From positions 1 to 36,751 of the forward strand of contig JALSIX010000110.1 in the NCBI GenBank assembly GCA_026989655.1: a DNA stretch of 36,751 nt, in the 5' to 3' direction. Of this stretch, positions 10,327-19,036 are shown piece after piece. The notes beneath the pieces are model-generated. The model was not told where the DNA came from. It saw only the letters and a program-made list of their open reading frames with translations, and did no database searches. This DNA is from Caldilineaceae bacterium. GTDB taxonomy: Bacteria; Chloroflexota; Anaerolineae; Caldilineales; Caldilineaceae. Within the stretch, counting starts at the first letter, position 1, and each line of letters opens with the position of its first letter. The position numbers were made by a program, and so were the translations under genes.

Positions 10327-11442
10327 CTACGCGAGAACCTCCTGGGGAAACCGCTCCTCCCCGGGCAACAGGTAGAGATTGGAGCGGATGGGCTCCGCGT
10401 GGACCTGGGTACCCGGGGGGATCAGCTCCTCCTCCGCGGGGTTGTACTGGACGGCCAGGATCCGCTGCCCATCGATGGCGATCTCGTACTCCGCCCACGC
10501 GCCCAGATAGGAGGTCCGCACCACATCGCCCAGGAAGGCGGGCTCCGGCGGGGCCTCCAGGTGTATGCGCACGGACTCGGGACGGAGGAGGACCCACACC
10601 TCCTGGCCAGGATGGAAGCTCACCGCATCCGGCCGGGGCACCGGCACGGACACCTGGTACACCCGCACGTGGACGCTCTCCGCGTCCACCTGCTCCACCA
10701 CCCCGGGGAGGAAGTTGGCCCGACCGATGAAGTCCGCCACAAAGCGGTTGCGAGGCCGACGGTAGATCTCCGGCGCGGTGCCCACCTGCTGGATCTGCCC
10801 CTGGTCCATGACCACAATGCGGTCCGAGAGGACCATGGCCTCCTCCTGGTCGTGGGTGACGTAGACGCTGGTGATGGCCAGCTCCTGTTGGATGCGGCGG
10901 ATCTCGCTGCGCATCTGGACCCGGAGTTTCGCGTCCAGGTTGCTCAGGGGTTCGTCGAAGAGGAGCACCTTGGGCTCCATCACCAGGGCCCGGGCCAGGG
11001 CCACCCGCTGCTGCTGGCCGCCGCTGAGCTCGTTGGGCTGCCGGTTCTCCAGCCCGGTGAGCTCCGTCAGCTCCATGACCTCCCGCACCCGCTGCCGGAT
11101 CTCATCCCCCGGGAGCTTCTTCACCCGCAGGCCATAGGCGATGTTCTCGAAGACGCTCAGGTGGGGAAAGACCGCATAGCTCTGGAAGACCATGGCCATG
11201 TCCCGGCGGTTGGGCGGCAGGTGGTTGATCTCCTGGCCGTCCAGGACGATCCGGCCCCGAGTGGGGAACTCGAACCCCGCGATCAGGCGCAGGGTGGTGG
11301 TCTTGCCACATCCAGAGGGCCCCAACAGGGTCACGAACTCCCCGCGTTCGATGTCCAGGGAGACGTCATCCACCGCCAGGACGTCCGCGCTGCCGCCGCG
11401 GCCTGGGAAGACCTTGGTGAGCTGCTCCAGACGAAGATACAC
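10327..11442 (-). CDS. ABC transporter ATPase (Fe3+/polyamine/sugar type)
   Basis: This ATPase of about 371 residues powers the fused permease encoded just upstream. The family motifs are all visible: Walker A GPSGCGKTT, Q-loop FQSYAVFPHL, signature LSGGQQQRV, Walker B LLFDEP with D-loop SNLD, and switch His in VTHDQEEA. A C-terminal TOBE/OB-like regulatory domain follows from about residue 240 (RANFLPGVV onward). This layout is shared by FbpC, PotA and MalK types. The GTG at 11442 is chosen because GAGGAGAG stands at the right distance and because the protein then begins MYLRLEQLTK, as in relatives. An upstream GTG at 11475 would overlap the permease stop and lacks an RBS. Confidence 0.9.
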   Translation of the reverse strand: MYLRLEQLTKVFPGRGGSADVLAVDDVSLDIERGEFVTLLGPSGCGKTTTLRLIAGFEFPTRGRIVLDGQEINHLPPNRRDMAMVFQSYAVFPHLSVFENIAYGLRVKKLPGDEIRQRVREVMELTELTGLENRQPNELSGGQQQRVALARALVMEPKVLLFDEPLSNLDAKLRVQMRSEIRRIQQELAITSVYVTHDQEEAMVLSDRIVVMDQGQIQQVGTAPEIYRRPRNRFVADFIGRANFLPGVVEQVDAESVHVRVYQVSVPVPRPDAVSFHPGQEVWVLLRPESVRIHLEAPPEPAFLGDVVRTSYLGAWAEYEIAIDGQRILAVQYNPAEEELIPPGTQVHAEPIRSNLYLLPGEERFPQEVLA

Positions 11443-11464
11443 GTCTCTCTCCTCGAGGATGGTG

Positions 11465-13777
11465 CTATCCGCCACCCACGGTCAGGTCCACATCCGGACG
11501 AGCCGTGAAGGCCCGGCCCACCACCAGGTAGGTGAGGCCGATGGCCACCAGCACGATGGCGATCAGGATCATGGAGTAGGCCGCGGCCACGCTCATGCCC
11601 CCCTGTTCCACCTCGCTCAGGATCCAGACCGTCAGGATGGGCCACTCCGCGGTGGTGAGGAAGATGATGGCCGAGAGGCTGGTCATGTGGCGGGCGAAGG
11701 CGAAGATCAGGCCGGCGATGAAGGCCGGCAGGATCAGGGGCAGGGTCACATGGCGGAAGGTGTAGCCCGCGTCCGCGCCCAGGCTGGTGGAGGCCTCCTC
11801 GATGGCCGGATCGATCTGTTGCAGGGCCGCCACACCGGCTCGGACCGACGCGGGCAGGCTGCGGACCGCGTACGCGGCGATGACGATGTAGGGGGTCCCC
11901 ACCAGGGCCAGAGGGGTGCCGAAGAACATGGGCGATGCGCTCAGGGCCAGGATGCCCGCAGCCAGGGGAACCCGCCAGCCGGGCCGCATCTGGGCCACGG
12001 GATAGAGGCCCGCCACCAGGTAGGTGAAGGCCAGGATGGCCATGGTGGGCTGGAGAAAGACCTTGAGCATGCTGGCCGACTTGGTGACCACTCGTGACGC
12101 GATGAGCCCCGAGAGTGTGCGCCCCCACCGAGCCAGCGGATCGGTGACCAGTGGGGCCAGGTTGTAGAGGGCCAACATCAGGGCCATACCCACCAACACG
12201 GCCACCGCGCCCCGCCGCTTCTCCGGCACCGCGCCCCGCCCGGCCATCAGGGCCAGGGCCAGGAAGCCCACCACCAGGAGCCAGCGCCAGCCGTCCTCGT
12301 CCAGGCCCAGGTAGTAGGGGAGCCAGTTGATGCCATAGCCCACGGCCGTGGCCCCGGCCAACACGGCCAGCCGGCGGGACCAGCCGTCCACCGCGGTGGA
12401 GATCAGGTAGGCGGCCAACAGGGCATAGATCACGGCCACCACCCCCATGGGCGCGTTGATGAAGGCCAGGATGTAGCCGATGCCCAGGATGGTCCCCGGC
12501 ACCGCCCCGCCCAGATTGGAGGCGAAATCCAGGGCCTCCTTCCCAGAGAAGGCCTTGCGGACCACCAGGAACGCGATGACCATGCCGATGAGCCCGGCCA
12601 CCGGGGTGGCCACCGCGGAGAGGAAGGTGGTGGACAGGATCGCGTTCAGCCCCCGGGTGAACGCCGTCCGGTAGTGGGTCAGGTCCGGAGTGTAGTCGAT
12701 CCCCCAGAGCCGGGTGAGGGAGCCGATCAGGATGGAGGCGTACAGGGCCAACACCAGCAGGAGCATCAGCCCGGTGATGCCGATGAAGGTCCAGCGGATC
12801 CAGGGCTCCTTCACCTGGAGATGGCCGCCCGTGGGCTTGCCCGTCACCGCGATGTAGGAACGGCGGCTGACCACGTAGCGCTGGAGCAGGAAGACCGTCA
12901 GGGTGGGGATCAACAGGACCAAGGAGAGGGCCGCCCCCTTCTGCTGGTCGTACTGGCCGTTGATGGCCAGGAAGATCTCCACCGAGAGGACGCTGACGTT
13001 CCCCCCCAACAGCAAGGGGTTGCCCAGATCGGCCAGGGACTCCACAAAGAGCAGGAGAAAGGAACCGGCCAGGCCTGGGATGAGGAGGGGCAGGGTCACC
13101 GTGCGGAAGATATAGTACTTGCTGGCCCCCAGGCTCAGCGCGGCCTCCTCCATGGCCGGGTCCAGACGCTCCAACATGGCCCGGATGATCAGATAGGCCA
13201 CGGAGAAGAAGGTCACGATCTGGACGAAGACCAGGCCGTCCAGGCCGTAGACATCGTTGGCCCCCGGGCCGAACTCCATGCCCAGGATCCGTTTGGTCAC
13301 CAGCCCGGCTCGGCCGAAGAGGAGGATGGTCGCGATGGCGATGGCAAAGGGCGGGGAGATGGTGGGCAGCAGGGCCAGGGTGTGCAGCAGCCGGGGGAAG
13401 GGCACGTTGCAGCGGACCATGGTGTACGCGAAGATGAAGCCCAGGAGGGTGCCCCCGGCCGCGGTGGCCACCCCCATGACCAAGGTGTTCCGCAGGACCC
13501 AGTAGTTGTAGCCCCGGTAGTAGGGATCGATGTACTGCGCGAAGTAGACCGTACTGAACTCCCCTGTCTGGGGATCGAAGAAGCCCTGGACGATCACCCG
13601 CACCAAGGGCCAGACCACGAAGACGAAGACAAAAGCCCCCACGGCCATCAGGCCCAGGGCCAACACCGGGTCCTGGCCGATGAGACGGAACTCCTGCCAT
13701 CGGCGCCACAGGGTCGAACGCTCCGCCTGGGCCGGGGCCGCGGTGGGCACCACTGCACCGGGAGAGGCTTCAGCCAT
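11465..13777 (-). CDS. Fused double permease, Fe3+-type ABC transporter
   Basis: This 770-residue inner-membrane protein joins two BPD_transp_1 permease domains in one chain, as in FbpB-type iron transporters. EAA coupling motifs occur at about 210-219 (EEAALSLGAS) and 660-669 (EEASTSLGAD). The second domain is unusual: its normal segment GTILGIGYILAF (about 428-439) is separated from VGTPYIVIAAYAVRSLP (about 625-641) by roughly 180 residues that hold about six extra hydrophobic segments. In relatives I know, these two parts are nearly adjacent. The start ATG at 13777 follows AGGAG by 6 bases and excludes 24 upstream in-frame residues. It is encoded between the binding protein and the ATPase. 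Confidence 0.9.
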   Translation of the reverse strand: MAEASPGAVVPTAAPAQAERSTLWRRWQEFRLIGQDPVLALGLMAVGAFVFVFVVWPLVRVIVQGFFDPQTGEFSTVYFAQYIDPYYRGYNYWVLRNTLVMGVATAAGGTLLGFIFAYTMVRCNVPFPRLLHTLALLPTISPPFAIAIATILLFGRAGLVTKRILGMEFGPGANDVYGLDGLVFVQIVTFFSVAYLIIRAMLERLDPAMEEAALSLGASKYYIFRTVTLPLLIPGLAGSFLLLFVESLADLGNPLLLGGNVSVLSVEIFLAINGQYDQQKGAALSLVLLIPTLTVFLLQRYVVSRRSYIAVTGKPTGGHLQVKEPWIRWTFIGITGLMLLLVLALYASILIGSLTRLWGIDYTPDLTHYRTAFTRGLNAILSTTFLSAVATPVAGLIGMVIAFLVVRKAFSGKEALDFASNLGGAVPGTILGIGYILAFINAPMGVVAVIYALLAAYLISTAVDGWSRRLAVLAGATAVGYGINWLPYYLGLDEDGWRWLLVVGFLALALMAGRGAVPEKRRGAVAVLVGMALMLALYNLAPLVTDPLARWGRTLSGLIASRVVTKSASMLKVFLQPTMAILAFTYLVAGLYPVAQMRPGWRVPLAAGILALSASPMFFGTPLALVGTPYIVIAAYAVRSLPASVRAGVAALQQIDPAIEEASTSLGADAGYTFRHVTLPLILPAFIAGLIFAFARHMTSLSAIIFLTTAEWPILTVWILSEVEQGGMSVAAAYSMILIAIVLVAIGLTYLVVGRAFTARPDVDLTVGGG

Positions 13778-13812
13778 AGAACGCTCCTGGAGGGGGCGCA
13801 GCCATTCCATGC

Positions 13813-13844
13813 GGCCGACGGGGAAAGAGGTCTCCCCGCCGGCC
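13813..13844 (-). other. Intercistronic hairpin between binding protein and permease
   Basis: GGCCG and CGGGGA on one side pair with TCCCCG and CGGCC on the other, giving an 11-bp stem with one mismatch and an 8-base loop. With no T-tract it is more likely a processing or stabilising element that keeps the binding-protein mRNA more abundant than that of the permease. Confidence 0.45.
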
Positions 13845-13861
13845 GCCACGTGGGAGGAGGG

Positions 13862-14944
13862 TTACTTGCGCAGGTTCTCCGCGCCGGCGATCTCGTTGGT
13901 GAACTTGTCCACGAAGGCCTTCTTGTTCTCGCCGCACCACTGGAAGTCGTAGTCGATGAGCGTGACCTGGAGCAGCTCGGGCCGGGCAGCCTGGGCGCCC
14001 TTCACCGTGGGGGCCTGGTAGGCCTGGTACTTGGGGCCCAGCTCCTGGGTCGCGGGCTCCAGGGCCCAGTCGTACCAGAGCTTGGCGTTCTCCAGGTTCT
14101 TGGCCCCGGCCACGATGCCCATGCCGCCGATCTCGTAGCCGGTGCCCTCCTCGGGGAAGGTCAGCTCCAGGGGAGCGCCGTTCTCGATCTCGGCCACGAT
14201 GTCGTGGGAGAAGACGATGCCCACTGCGGCCTCACCCTGGCCCACGAACTTCGCAGGGGCCGCGCCGCTCTTGGTGAACTGGAGCACCTGGCCTGCGTAC
14301 TGCTTCAGGAACTCCCAGCCCTCCTCCTCGCCCTTGATCTGCAGGATGGTGCACAGGGCCGTGTACGAGGTCCCGGAGCTGGAGGGGTGGGCCACCATGA
14401 TCTGGCCCTGGAACTCCGGCTTCAACAGATCGTCCCAGCTCCGGGGCGGCTCCACCCCGGGGTTCTCTGCCAGCCAGTTCTTGTTGGTGGCGAAGCCCAG
14501 GGTGCCCACGTAGATGCCCACCCAGTACTTGTCGGGGTCCAGGTACTTCTCGGGATCGGCCAGGTTCGCGTGGTTGGGCGAATCGTAGGCCTCCAACAGC
14601 CCCTCCTGCTTGGCCGCGATGAAGCTGTCGATGGGGCCTCCCCACCAGATGTCGAACTGGGGATTGTCCCGCTCGTTGCGGAGCCGGGTCAGGGACTCGC
14701 CGCTGGACATGCGGACGAAGTTGACCGTGATGTCGGGATACCGCTTCTCGAACTCCGCCTTCATGCCCTCACACCACTGGACCTGCGGGGTGCAGAGCAG
14801 GTTCAGCTCGCCGCTGGGCGCGGCCGCGGCCTCACCGGCGGCCGCGCCGCCCTCAGGGGCCGTGGCCGGGGGCGGTGGTGCCGGACACGCGGCCAGCAAC
14901 AGCACCACGATGACCAATAGGGAGAACAGACCGATTCGGCGCAT
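13862..14944 (-). CDS. ABC transporter substrate-binding lipoprotein (Fe3+/FbpA-like)
   Basis: This 360-residue lipoprotein is the first gene of the three-gene ABC operon. The signal peptide ends in lipobox LAAC with Cys20, then a Pro/Ala/Gly-rich linker to about residue 44. The mature domain starts ELNLLCTPQVQWCEGMKAEF, followed by the family pattern of extracellular binding protein family 1/AfuA-FbpA: FDIWWGGPIDSF, GTLGFATNKNW, PRSWDDLLKPEFQGQI and the C-lobe KNLENAKLWYDW. The ligand may be ferric iron, but two- or three-carbon phosphonates, thiamine and polyamines use related proteins. A near-perfect RBS AAAGGAGGTG precedes the ATG. The promoter at 15028-15055 lies upstream. Confidence 0.9.
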   Translation of the reverse strand: MRRIGLFSLLVIVVLLLAACPAPPPPATAPEGGAAAGEAAAAPSGELNLLCTPQVQWCEGMKAEFEKRYPDITVNFVRMSSGESLTRLRNERDNPQFDIWWGGPIDSFIAAKQEGLLEAYDSPNHANLADPEKYLDPDKYWVGIYVGTLGFATNKNWLAENPGVEPPRSWDDLLKPEFQGQIMVAHPSSSGTSYTALCTILQIKGEEEGWEFLKQYAGQVLQFTKSGAAPAKFVGQGEAAVGIVFSHDIVAEIENGAPLELTFPEEGTGYEIGGMGIVAGAKNLENAKLWYDWALEPATQELGPKYQAYQAPTVKGAQAARPELLQVTLIDYDFQWCGENKKAFVDKFTNEIAGAENLRK

Positions 14945-15027
14945 GCAGACACCTCCTTTTGGCGGGATGGGGAACCGGGTACAGAGCGTCGAACGACGCC
15001 CAGACCGGGGGATGGGTCCTGCCTACC

Positions 15028-15055
15028 ATTATGGGAGTTGCCCGGGGATTGTCAA
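15028..15055 (-). promoter_or_regulatory. Sigma-70-type promoter of Fe3+-type ABC operon
   Basis: Read on the minus strand, TTGACA (15050-15055) and CATAAT (15028-15033) are 16 bases apart. This is near consensus and lies about 85 bases upstream of the binding-protein start. Confidence 0.7.
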
Positions 15056-15116
15056 ACAGGGTTCTCAAACCCCAGATCGCCCCCCTCCCCCGTACAGGGG
15101 TAGCCGACCAGGGCAC

Positions 15117-15132
15117 GGGCCCGGAGGGGCCC
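15117..15132 (-). terminator. GC hairpin after amidohydrolase gene
   Basis: GGGCCC repeats flank a 4-base loop about 30 bases past the amidohydrolase stop. There is no T-tract, so this is only a weak terminator candidate. Confidence 0.25.
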
Positions 15133-15163
15133 AGGTCCAGAGGCGTCGGAGCGCCCCCTCGTC

Positions 15164-16834
15164 TCATCCGCTCCACCCGGTTCGGGGATCGGCCCACACC
15201 ACCTGGCCGTCGAACAGGGTCAAGAGCACCTCGGTCCGCGCGATGGCATCGTCCCGGACGTTCCGGGCAGCCAACGCGAAGAGATCCCGGTCCAGCACAA
15301 TGAGGTCGGCCCGCTTGCCCGGAGCGAGGCTGCCCAGGAGGGCCTGCCATCCCACTGCCTGGGCCGGGCCCAGGGTATAGGCCTGGATGACGGTGGGCAG
15401 ATCCAGACACTCCTCCGGATACCAGGCAGGGCGTTCCATGCGCTCGGGCCGTTGGCGATAGAGGGCCGCATGGAAGCCCAGGAAGGGGTTGGGATCGGAC
15501 ACCGGGGCATCGCTGCCGAAGGCCAGGAGCGCGCCGGCCGCGTGGAGGCTGCGAAAGCGGTACATGCGACGGCCCCGCTGGCCCAGAAGAAGGTCCGCGG
15601 TGTCCATGTCGTCGGTGCAGTGGATGGGCTGGACGCTGGCGGTGAGGCCGAGCTGCCCGAAACGGGGGAGGTCGTCGGGGTGGAGGGTCTGCGCGTGCTC
15701 GATACGATGGGGCACGGGGGGCTGGAGCCCCACACTGGCCAACTCCTCGAACAGGTCCAGACAGACCCGATTGGCCTGGTCGCCGATGGCGTGGACGCTG
15801 ATGGGGAAGCCCTGGACCGTGGCGCGGCGGAAGGCAGCGGCCATCTCCTCCACCGGGGTCACGTTCACCCCCCGGTTGTCCGCCGGCTCCCCGGGCTGGG
15901 GAAGGAAGGGCTCCATCATCCACGCGGTGCGGCTGCCCAGGCTGCCGTCGGTGAAGAGCTTCACATGGCCCAAGCGCAGGACAGCATCCCCCAGCCCGGT
16001 CCGGAGTCCCAGGGCCTCCACATGCTCCAGATCCCGGTAGAAGAGGTTGCACGCGACGCGCAGACGCAGGTCCCCCTCCTGGCGGAGCTGCTGGAACGCG
16101 GCCAGGGCCCGGCGCCCCTCGGTGCCGTTCCCGGAACGTTGGTCGTGGATGCCGGTCACGCCCAGGCGGTGCAGCTCGGCCATCCCGGCCCGCATGGCGG
16201 CCTCCACCTCCGCGTCCGTGGGCCTGGGCACATGGCGGAACACCAGGTCCATGGCCTGCTCCCGGAGCACGCCGGTGGGCTCCCCTCGCGGGTCCCGGTC
16301 GATGACACCGCCGGGCGGATCTGGGGTCTCCCCGGTGATGCCGGCCGCCTGCAGGGCCGCGGTGTTGACCACGGCACAGTGCATGTCGCTGCGGGTGAAG
16401 CAGGCCGGTCGGTCCGTGCCGGTGACCGGGTCCAGGTCCTCGCGGGTCGGGAACTCGGTCTCGCCCCAGAAGCTCTCGTTCCAGCCATGGCCCAGCAGCC
16501 AACGCCCCGGGGGCGTCTCCTGGGCCCGGGCCTGGATCCGGGCCAGCATCTCCGCCTTGCTGCGGGTGTCGGCCAGCTGCACCCGCTGACGCCCCAGGGC
16601 CCAGGGAAGGAAGTGGATGTGGGCATCCCACAGGCCCGGCAGGACCAGACGGCCGCCCACGTCGATGATCCGAGTGCGGGGGCCGGCCAGCCCTCGGATC
16701 TCCGGGTCCGTGCCCAGGGCCAGGATCCGCCCCTCCCGGATGGCCAGGGCCTGGGCCCAGGGCAGGTCCGGATCCACGGTGTAGATCCGCCCATTGACCA
16801 GCACGGTGTCCGGATGGGAAGGCAGCGCGCGCAT
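15164..16834 (-). CDS. YtcJ-like amidohydrolase
   Basis: This 556-residue cytosolic protein is a metal-dependent hydrolase of the amidohydrolase superfamily, YtcJ/Amidohydro_3 group, often annotated as an N-substituted formamide deformylase or exoenzyme-regulatory relative. The small N-terminal beta domain reads [11 protein letters not shown]. The metal-binding HIH is at 72-74, the strand-4 region [15 protein letters not shown] and the later HAIGD and IEHAQTL histidines supply ligands, and [11 protein letters not shown] holds the catalytic Asp. The C-terminal segment [12 protein letters not shown] closes the beta domain. The true start is ATG 16834, preceded by GAGGAG; a longer open frame upstream is not coding. 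The substrate is unknown. Confidence 0.87.
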   Translation of the reverse strand: MRALPSHPDTVLVNGRIYTVDPDLPWAQALAIREGRILALGTDPEIRGLAGPRTRIIDVGGRLVLPGLWDAHIHFLPWALGRQRVQLADTRSKAEMLARIQARAQETPPGRWLLGHGWNESFWGETEFPTREDLDPVTGTDRPACFTRSDMHCAVVNTAALQAAGITGETPDPPGGVIDRDPRGEPTGVLREQAMDLVFRHVPRPTDAEVEAAMRAGMAELHRLGVTGIHDQRSGNGTEGRRALAAFQQLRQEGDLRLRVACNLFYRDLEHVEALGLRTGLGDAVLRLGHVKLFTDGSLGSRTAWMMEPFLPQPGEPADNRGVNVTPVEEMAAAFRRATVQGFPISVHAIGDQANRVCLDLFEELASVGLQPPVPHRIEHAQTLHPDDLPRFGQLGLTASVQPIHCTDDMDTADLLLGQRGRRMYRFRSLHAAGALLAFGSDAPVSDPNPFLGFHAALYRQRPERMERPAWYPEECLDLPTVIQAYTLGPAQAVGWQALLGSLAPGKRADLIVLDRDLFALAARNVRDDAIARTEVLLTLFDGQVVWADPRTGWSG

Positions 16835-16899
16835 GACGTCTCCTCGCTTCCTCGGCAGCGGCGGGACAGGCCGCCAGGCCATTCGTCCACTGGAGGAAC

Positions 16900-16927
16900 A
16901 GTGTAGCCGATCCCGGAAAAATGGCAA
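16900..16927 (-). promoter_or_regulatory. Sigma-70-type promoter of amidohydrolase gene
   Basis: On the minus strand TTGCCA (16922-16927) and TACACT (16900-16905) are 16 bases apart. The -35 box begins 4 bases after the stem of the mgtE terminator. Confidence 0.55.
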
Positions 16928-16931
16928 ACCA

Positions 16932-16974
16932 GGCGGCGGGGACCCCGTCCGGGTCCGGGGCGGTCCCCGCCGCC
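16932..16974 (-). terminator. Rho-independent terminator of mgtE
   Basis: A perfect 13-bp stem (16932-16944 with 16962-16974) encloses a 17-base loop. On the minus strand it is followed by TGGTTTGCC and then TTTTT at 16916-16920. It lies 24 bases past the mgtE stop. Confidence 0.75.
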
Positions 16975-16998
16975 GGGGCCCTCGTCTCGCCACATCCC

Positions 16999-18342
16999 TC
17001 AGAGCAACAGCCAGGTGCCCAGCCCCAGGAAGAAGAGAAAGCCGCAGACGTCGGTCACCGTGGTGAGGAAGATCCCCGAGGCCAGGGCCGGATCTCGTCC
17101 CATCCGGTGGAGCGCGAAGGGGATCAGGACGCCGGCCAGGGCCGCCATGAGCATGTTGCCCACCATCGCGACGCCGATCACCAGGCCCAGCATGGGATTG
17201 CCCTTCCATACCAGGGCCACGCCGGCCACCACCAGGCCGACGGCGATCCCGTTGAGCAGCCCCAGGAGGAGCTCGTAGCGCAGGGCCTTCCAGAGTTCGT
17301 CCAGGGCCAGCTCGCCCAGGGCCAGGGACCGAATGACGATGGTGGAGGTCTGGATGCCCGCGTTGCCGCCCTGGCCCGCGACGATGGGCATGAAGGTGGC
17401 CAACACCGCGACCCGGGCGATGGTGCCCTCGAAGAGGGAGACCACGGCCGAGGCCAGAAAGGCCGTACCCAGGTTCACCATCAACCAGAAGAGGCGGGTG
17501 CGTACTGCCTCCCGCAGGGGGCTGAAGATGGCCGCATCCCCGCTCATCTGGGCGATGCCGTAGATGTCCTCCGTGGCCTCCTCCTCCAACACGTCCATCA
17601 CGTCGTCCACCGTGACGATGCCCAGGAGATGGTTCTCCTCGTCCACCACGGGCAGGGCCAGGAGGTTGTAGCGGGCCAACAGCCGGGCCACCTCCTCCTG
17701 GTCCACGTCCGGCGACACCGAGATCACATCCCGCTCCATGATCTCATCCAGGGTCTGGTCTGGATCTGCCAGGACCAGGGCCCGGAGACTGACGATGCCC
17801 ACCAGCCGCTGGTTTCGATCGAGGACGTAGAGGTAGTAGAGGTCGTGTTCGTCCTGGTAGTGTTCCCGCAGGAAGGCCATGGCCTGGGCCACGGTCATAT
17901 GGCGCCGGAGCATATGCCGGGGCGTGGTCATGATGCCCCCGGCCGTGTCCTCCGGATAGGCCAGGAGGGGCGCGACCTCCTCCCGCTCCTCCATCTGCTG
18001 GAGGACCTCCGCGGCCTCTGCCTCCTCCAGCTCGCCCAGGAGGTCCGCGGCCATGTCCGGTTCCATCTCATCCAACACCCCGGCCAGCTCCGAGGTGGTC
18101 AGGCTCTCCACCACCTCCACCATCTCGTCCTCGTCCAGCTCCTCCAGGATGTCCGCGATGGTCTCCCAGTCCAGCTCGTGGAGGACCACGGCTCGGCGGT
18201 CGGGCTCCAGCTCGTAGAGCACCTCCGCCGCGTCCGCCGGGTGGAGCCTGCGGAGGAGCTGGGCTGCCTCCCGGTTCCGGCCCCTCTCCAACAGGGCCCG
18301 GACGCGCTCCAATGCCCGATCGACGACCATGGGCTCGACCAT
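16999..18342 (-). CDS. mgtE: Magnesium transporter MgtE
   Basis: This 447-residue membrane protein is a Mg2+ channel/transporter gated by cytosolic magnesium. An acidic helical N domain (about 1-125, with DxxxEVLYEL and [13 protein letters not shown] repeats) is followed by two CBS domains (from the [18 protein letters not shown] region to [10 protein letters not shown]). A long plug helix and five membrane helices come next. The conserved selectivity segment [17 protein letters not shown] and the last-helix [10 protein letters not shown] with its pore Asp are present. The length fits the family. The ATG at 18342 has GAGGG eight bases upstream; a TTG at 18366 is the alternative and lacks an RBS. 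It follows a long gene-free segment and ends with a strong terminator. Confidence 0.93.
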   Translation of the reverse strand: MVEPMVVDRALERVRALLERGRNREAAQLLRRLHPADAAEVLYELEPDRRAVVLHELDWETIADILEELDEDEMVEVVESLTTSELAGVLDEMEPDMAADLLGELEEAEAAEVLQQMEEREEVAPLLAYPEDTAGGIMTTPRHMLRRHMTVAQAMAFLREHYQDEHDLYYLYVLDRNQRLVGIVSLRALVLADPDQTLDEIMERDVISVSPDVDQEEVARLLARYNLLALPVVDEENHLLGIVTVDDVMDVLEEEATEDIYGIAQMSGDAAIFSPLREAVRTRLFWLMVNLGTAFLASAVVSLFEGTIARVAVLATFMPIVAGQGGNAGIQTSTIVIRSLALGELALDELWKALRYELLLGLLNGIAVGLVVAGVALVWKGNPMLGLVIGVAMVGNMLMAALAGVLIPFALHRMGRDPALASGIFLTTVTDVCGFLFFLGLGTWLLL

Positions 18343-18394
18343 CCTCTCTACCCTCGCTTCCTCCAAGTGGCTTCGGCGCGATACTCCCTGGAGA

Positions 18395-18414
18395 GGGGAG
18401 CAGGACCTGTCCCC
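18395..18414 (-). other. Leader hairpin upstream of mgtE
   Basis: GGGGACA and TGCTCCCC pair in about 7 bp with one bulged base and a GGTCC loop, ending about 50 bases before the mgtE start. It could be part of an mRNA leader, but no known magnesium riboswitch pattern is recognised. Confidence 0.3.
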
Positions 18415-18545
18415 TGGGCGCAGGGCATCGGGCCGATATTCCGGTTCCGACCTTATCGGAGACGATACATGCCGGGCCTGGAAAGGCGTTCCCAGGCGAG
18501 ATTCGAACCTACGCAGGGAGCCCGGTAGGGGCAGGGAAAGGGGAA

Positions 18546-18572
18546 GCCGACAGCGCCCAGAGCGCCGTCGGC
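18546..18572 (-). terminator. Hairpin with pyrimidine tail in the gene-free segment
   Basis: On the minus strand GCCGACGGCGC pairs with GCGCTGTCGGC (11 bp with one G-U) around a TCTGG loop. TTCCCCTTTCCC follows. The tail is pyrimidine-rich rather than a pure T-run, so it is a possible intrinsic terminator. On the plus strand the G-U becomes an A-C mismatch, so folding favours minus-strand RNA. Confidence 0.45.
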
Positions 18573-18952
18573 GAGGGGGAGGAAAGAGACGCAGACCTCA
18601 CGGACGGCGGCGGGCGCTGGGGACTTCCGGGCTCTCGCCGTCCCGGGTGATCCCCGGCCACGACCTGCCACGGCCGCTCTCGGATGGTGGACAACGACGC
18701 AGCCCACCCAGGGTCCAGGGCCCCGGCAGCCCTGTTCCACCCCTGGAACGGGAGCTACTGCCAGGCTCTGGATCCGGCTGCGAATCGACCTGCAGTTGGG
18801 CGTTCATGGTCGGTGCACACAGAAAGCAGCAGCCCGGAAGCCGACCCCTTGAGGATCGTCCCTCTGGGGGAAGCTTCGGGCTCCTGCGCGAAAGGGAGCT
18901 CCATCCACCGATGCGCTCCTGGAGACCCGGCCTCACAACCGATACAGCGCCC

Positions 18953-18982
18953 ATTATGGCAAAGAGCAGGGGGAGATGCCAA
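18953..18982 (-). promoter_or_regulatory. Orphan promoter-like element
   Basis: On the minus strand TTGGCA (18977-18982) and CATAAT (18953-18958) are spaced by 18 bases. Transcription from about 18946 would cross the gene-free segment towards the hairpin at 18546-18572 and then mgtE. Confidence 0.45.
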
Positions 18983-19036
18983 ATTTCCCGGAGTCGGCAT
19001 CCGGGGCGGGGAGCCCTCAAGCGCTCACCCATGGGA

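Larger units (their letters stand above)
18343..19036 (-). other. Gene-free segment between cmk and mgtE
   Basis: About 690 bases carry no gene I can support: the short open frames here have atypical composition and no RBS. It contains a promoter-like pair (18953-18982) and an 11-bp hairpin (18546-18572), both on the minus strand. It also contains a tRNA 3'-end-like stretch near 18487-18515 and a small hairpin with stem GGGGA/TCCCC (18395-18414) close to mgtE. I looked for M-box, T-box, RNase P, tmRNA and SRP RNA landmarks and found none convincing. Confidence 0.5.

Noticed and set aside
13778-13849. Fused permease starting at 13849
   Set aside because: The 24 extra residues overlap the intercistronic hairpin, and the ATG at 13777 has an AGGAG RBS at the right distance.
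18343-18480. M-box magnesium riboswitch before mgtE
   Set aside because: A magnesium sensor would be fitting, but the conserved GGTGAGGCTCC-like core was not found; only a simple hairpin is visible.
18500-18960. RNase P RNA, tmRNA or SRP RNA in the gene-free segment
   Set aside because: The GGAAAGTCC and ACAGAA landmarks of RNase P, the tmRNA tag with its stop codon, and the SRP GGAAG loop context are missing or only vaguely similar.
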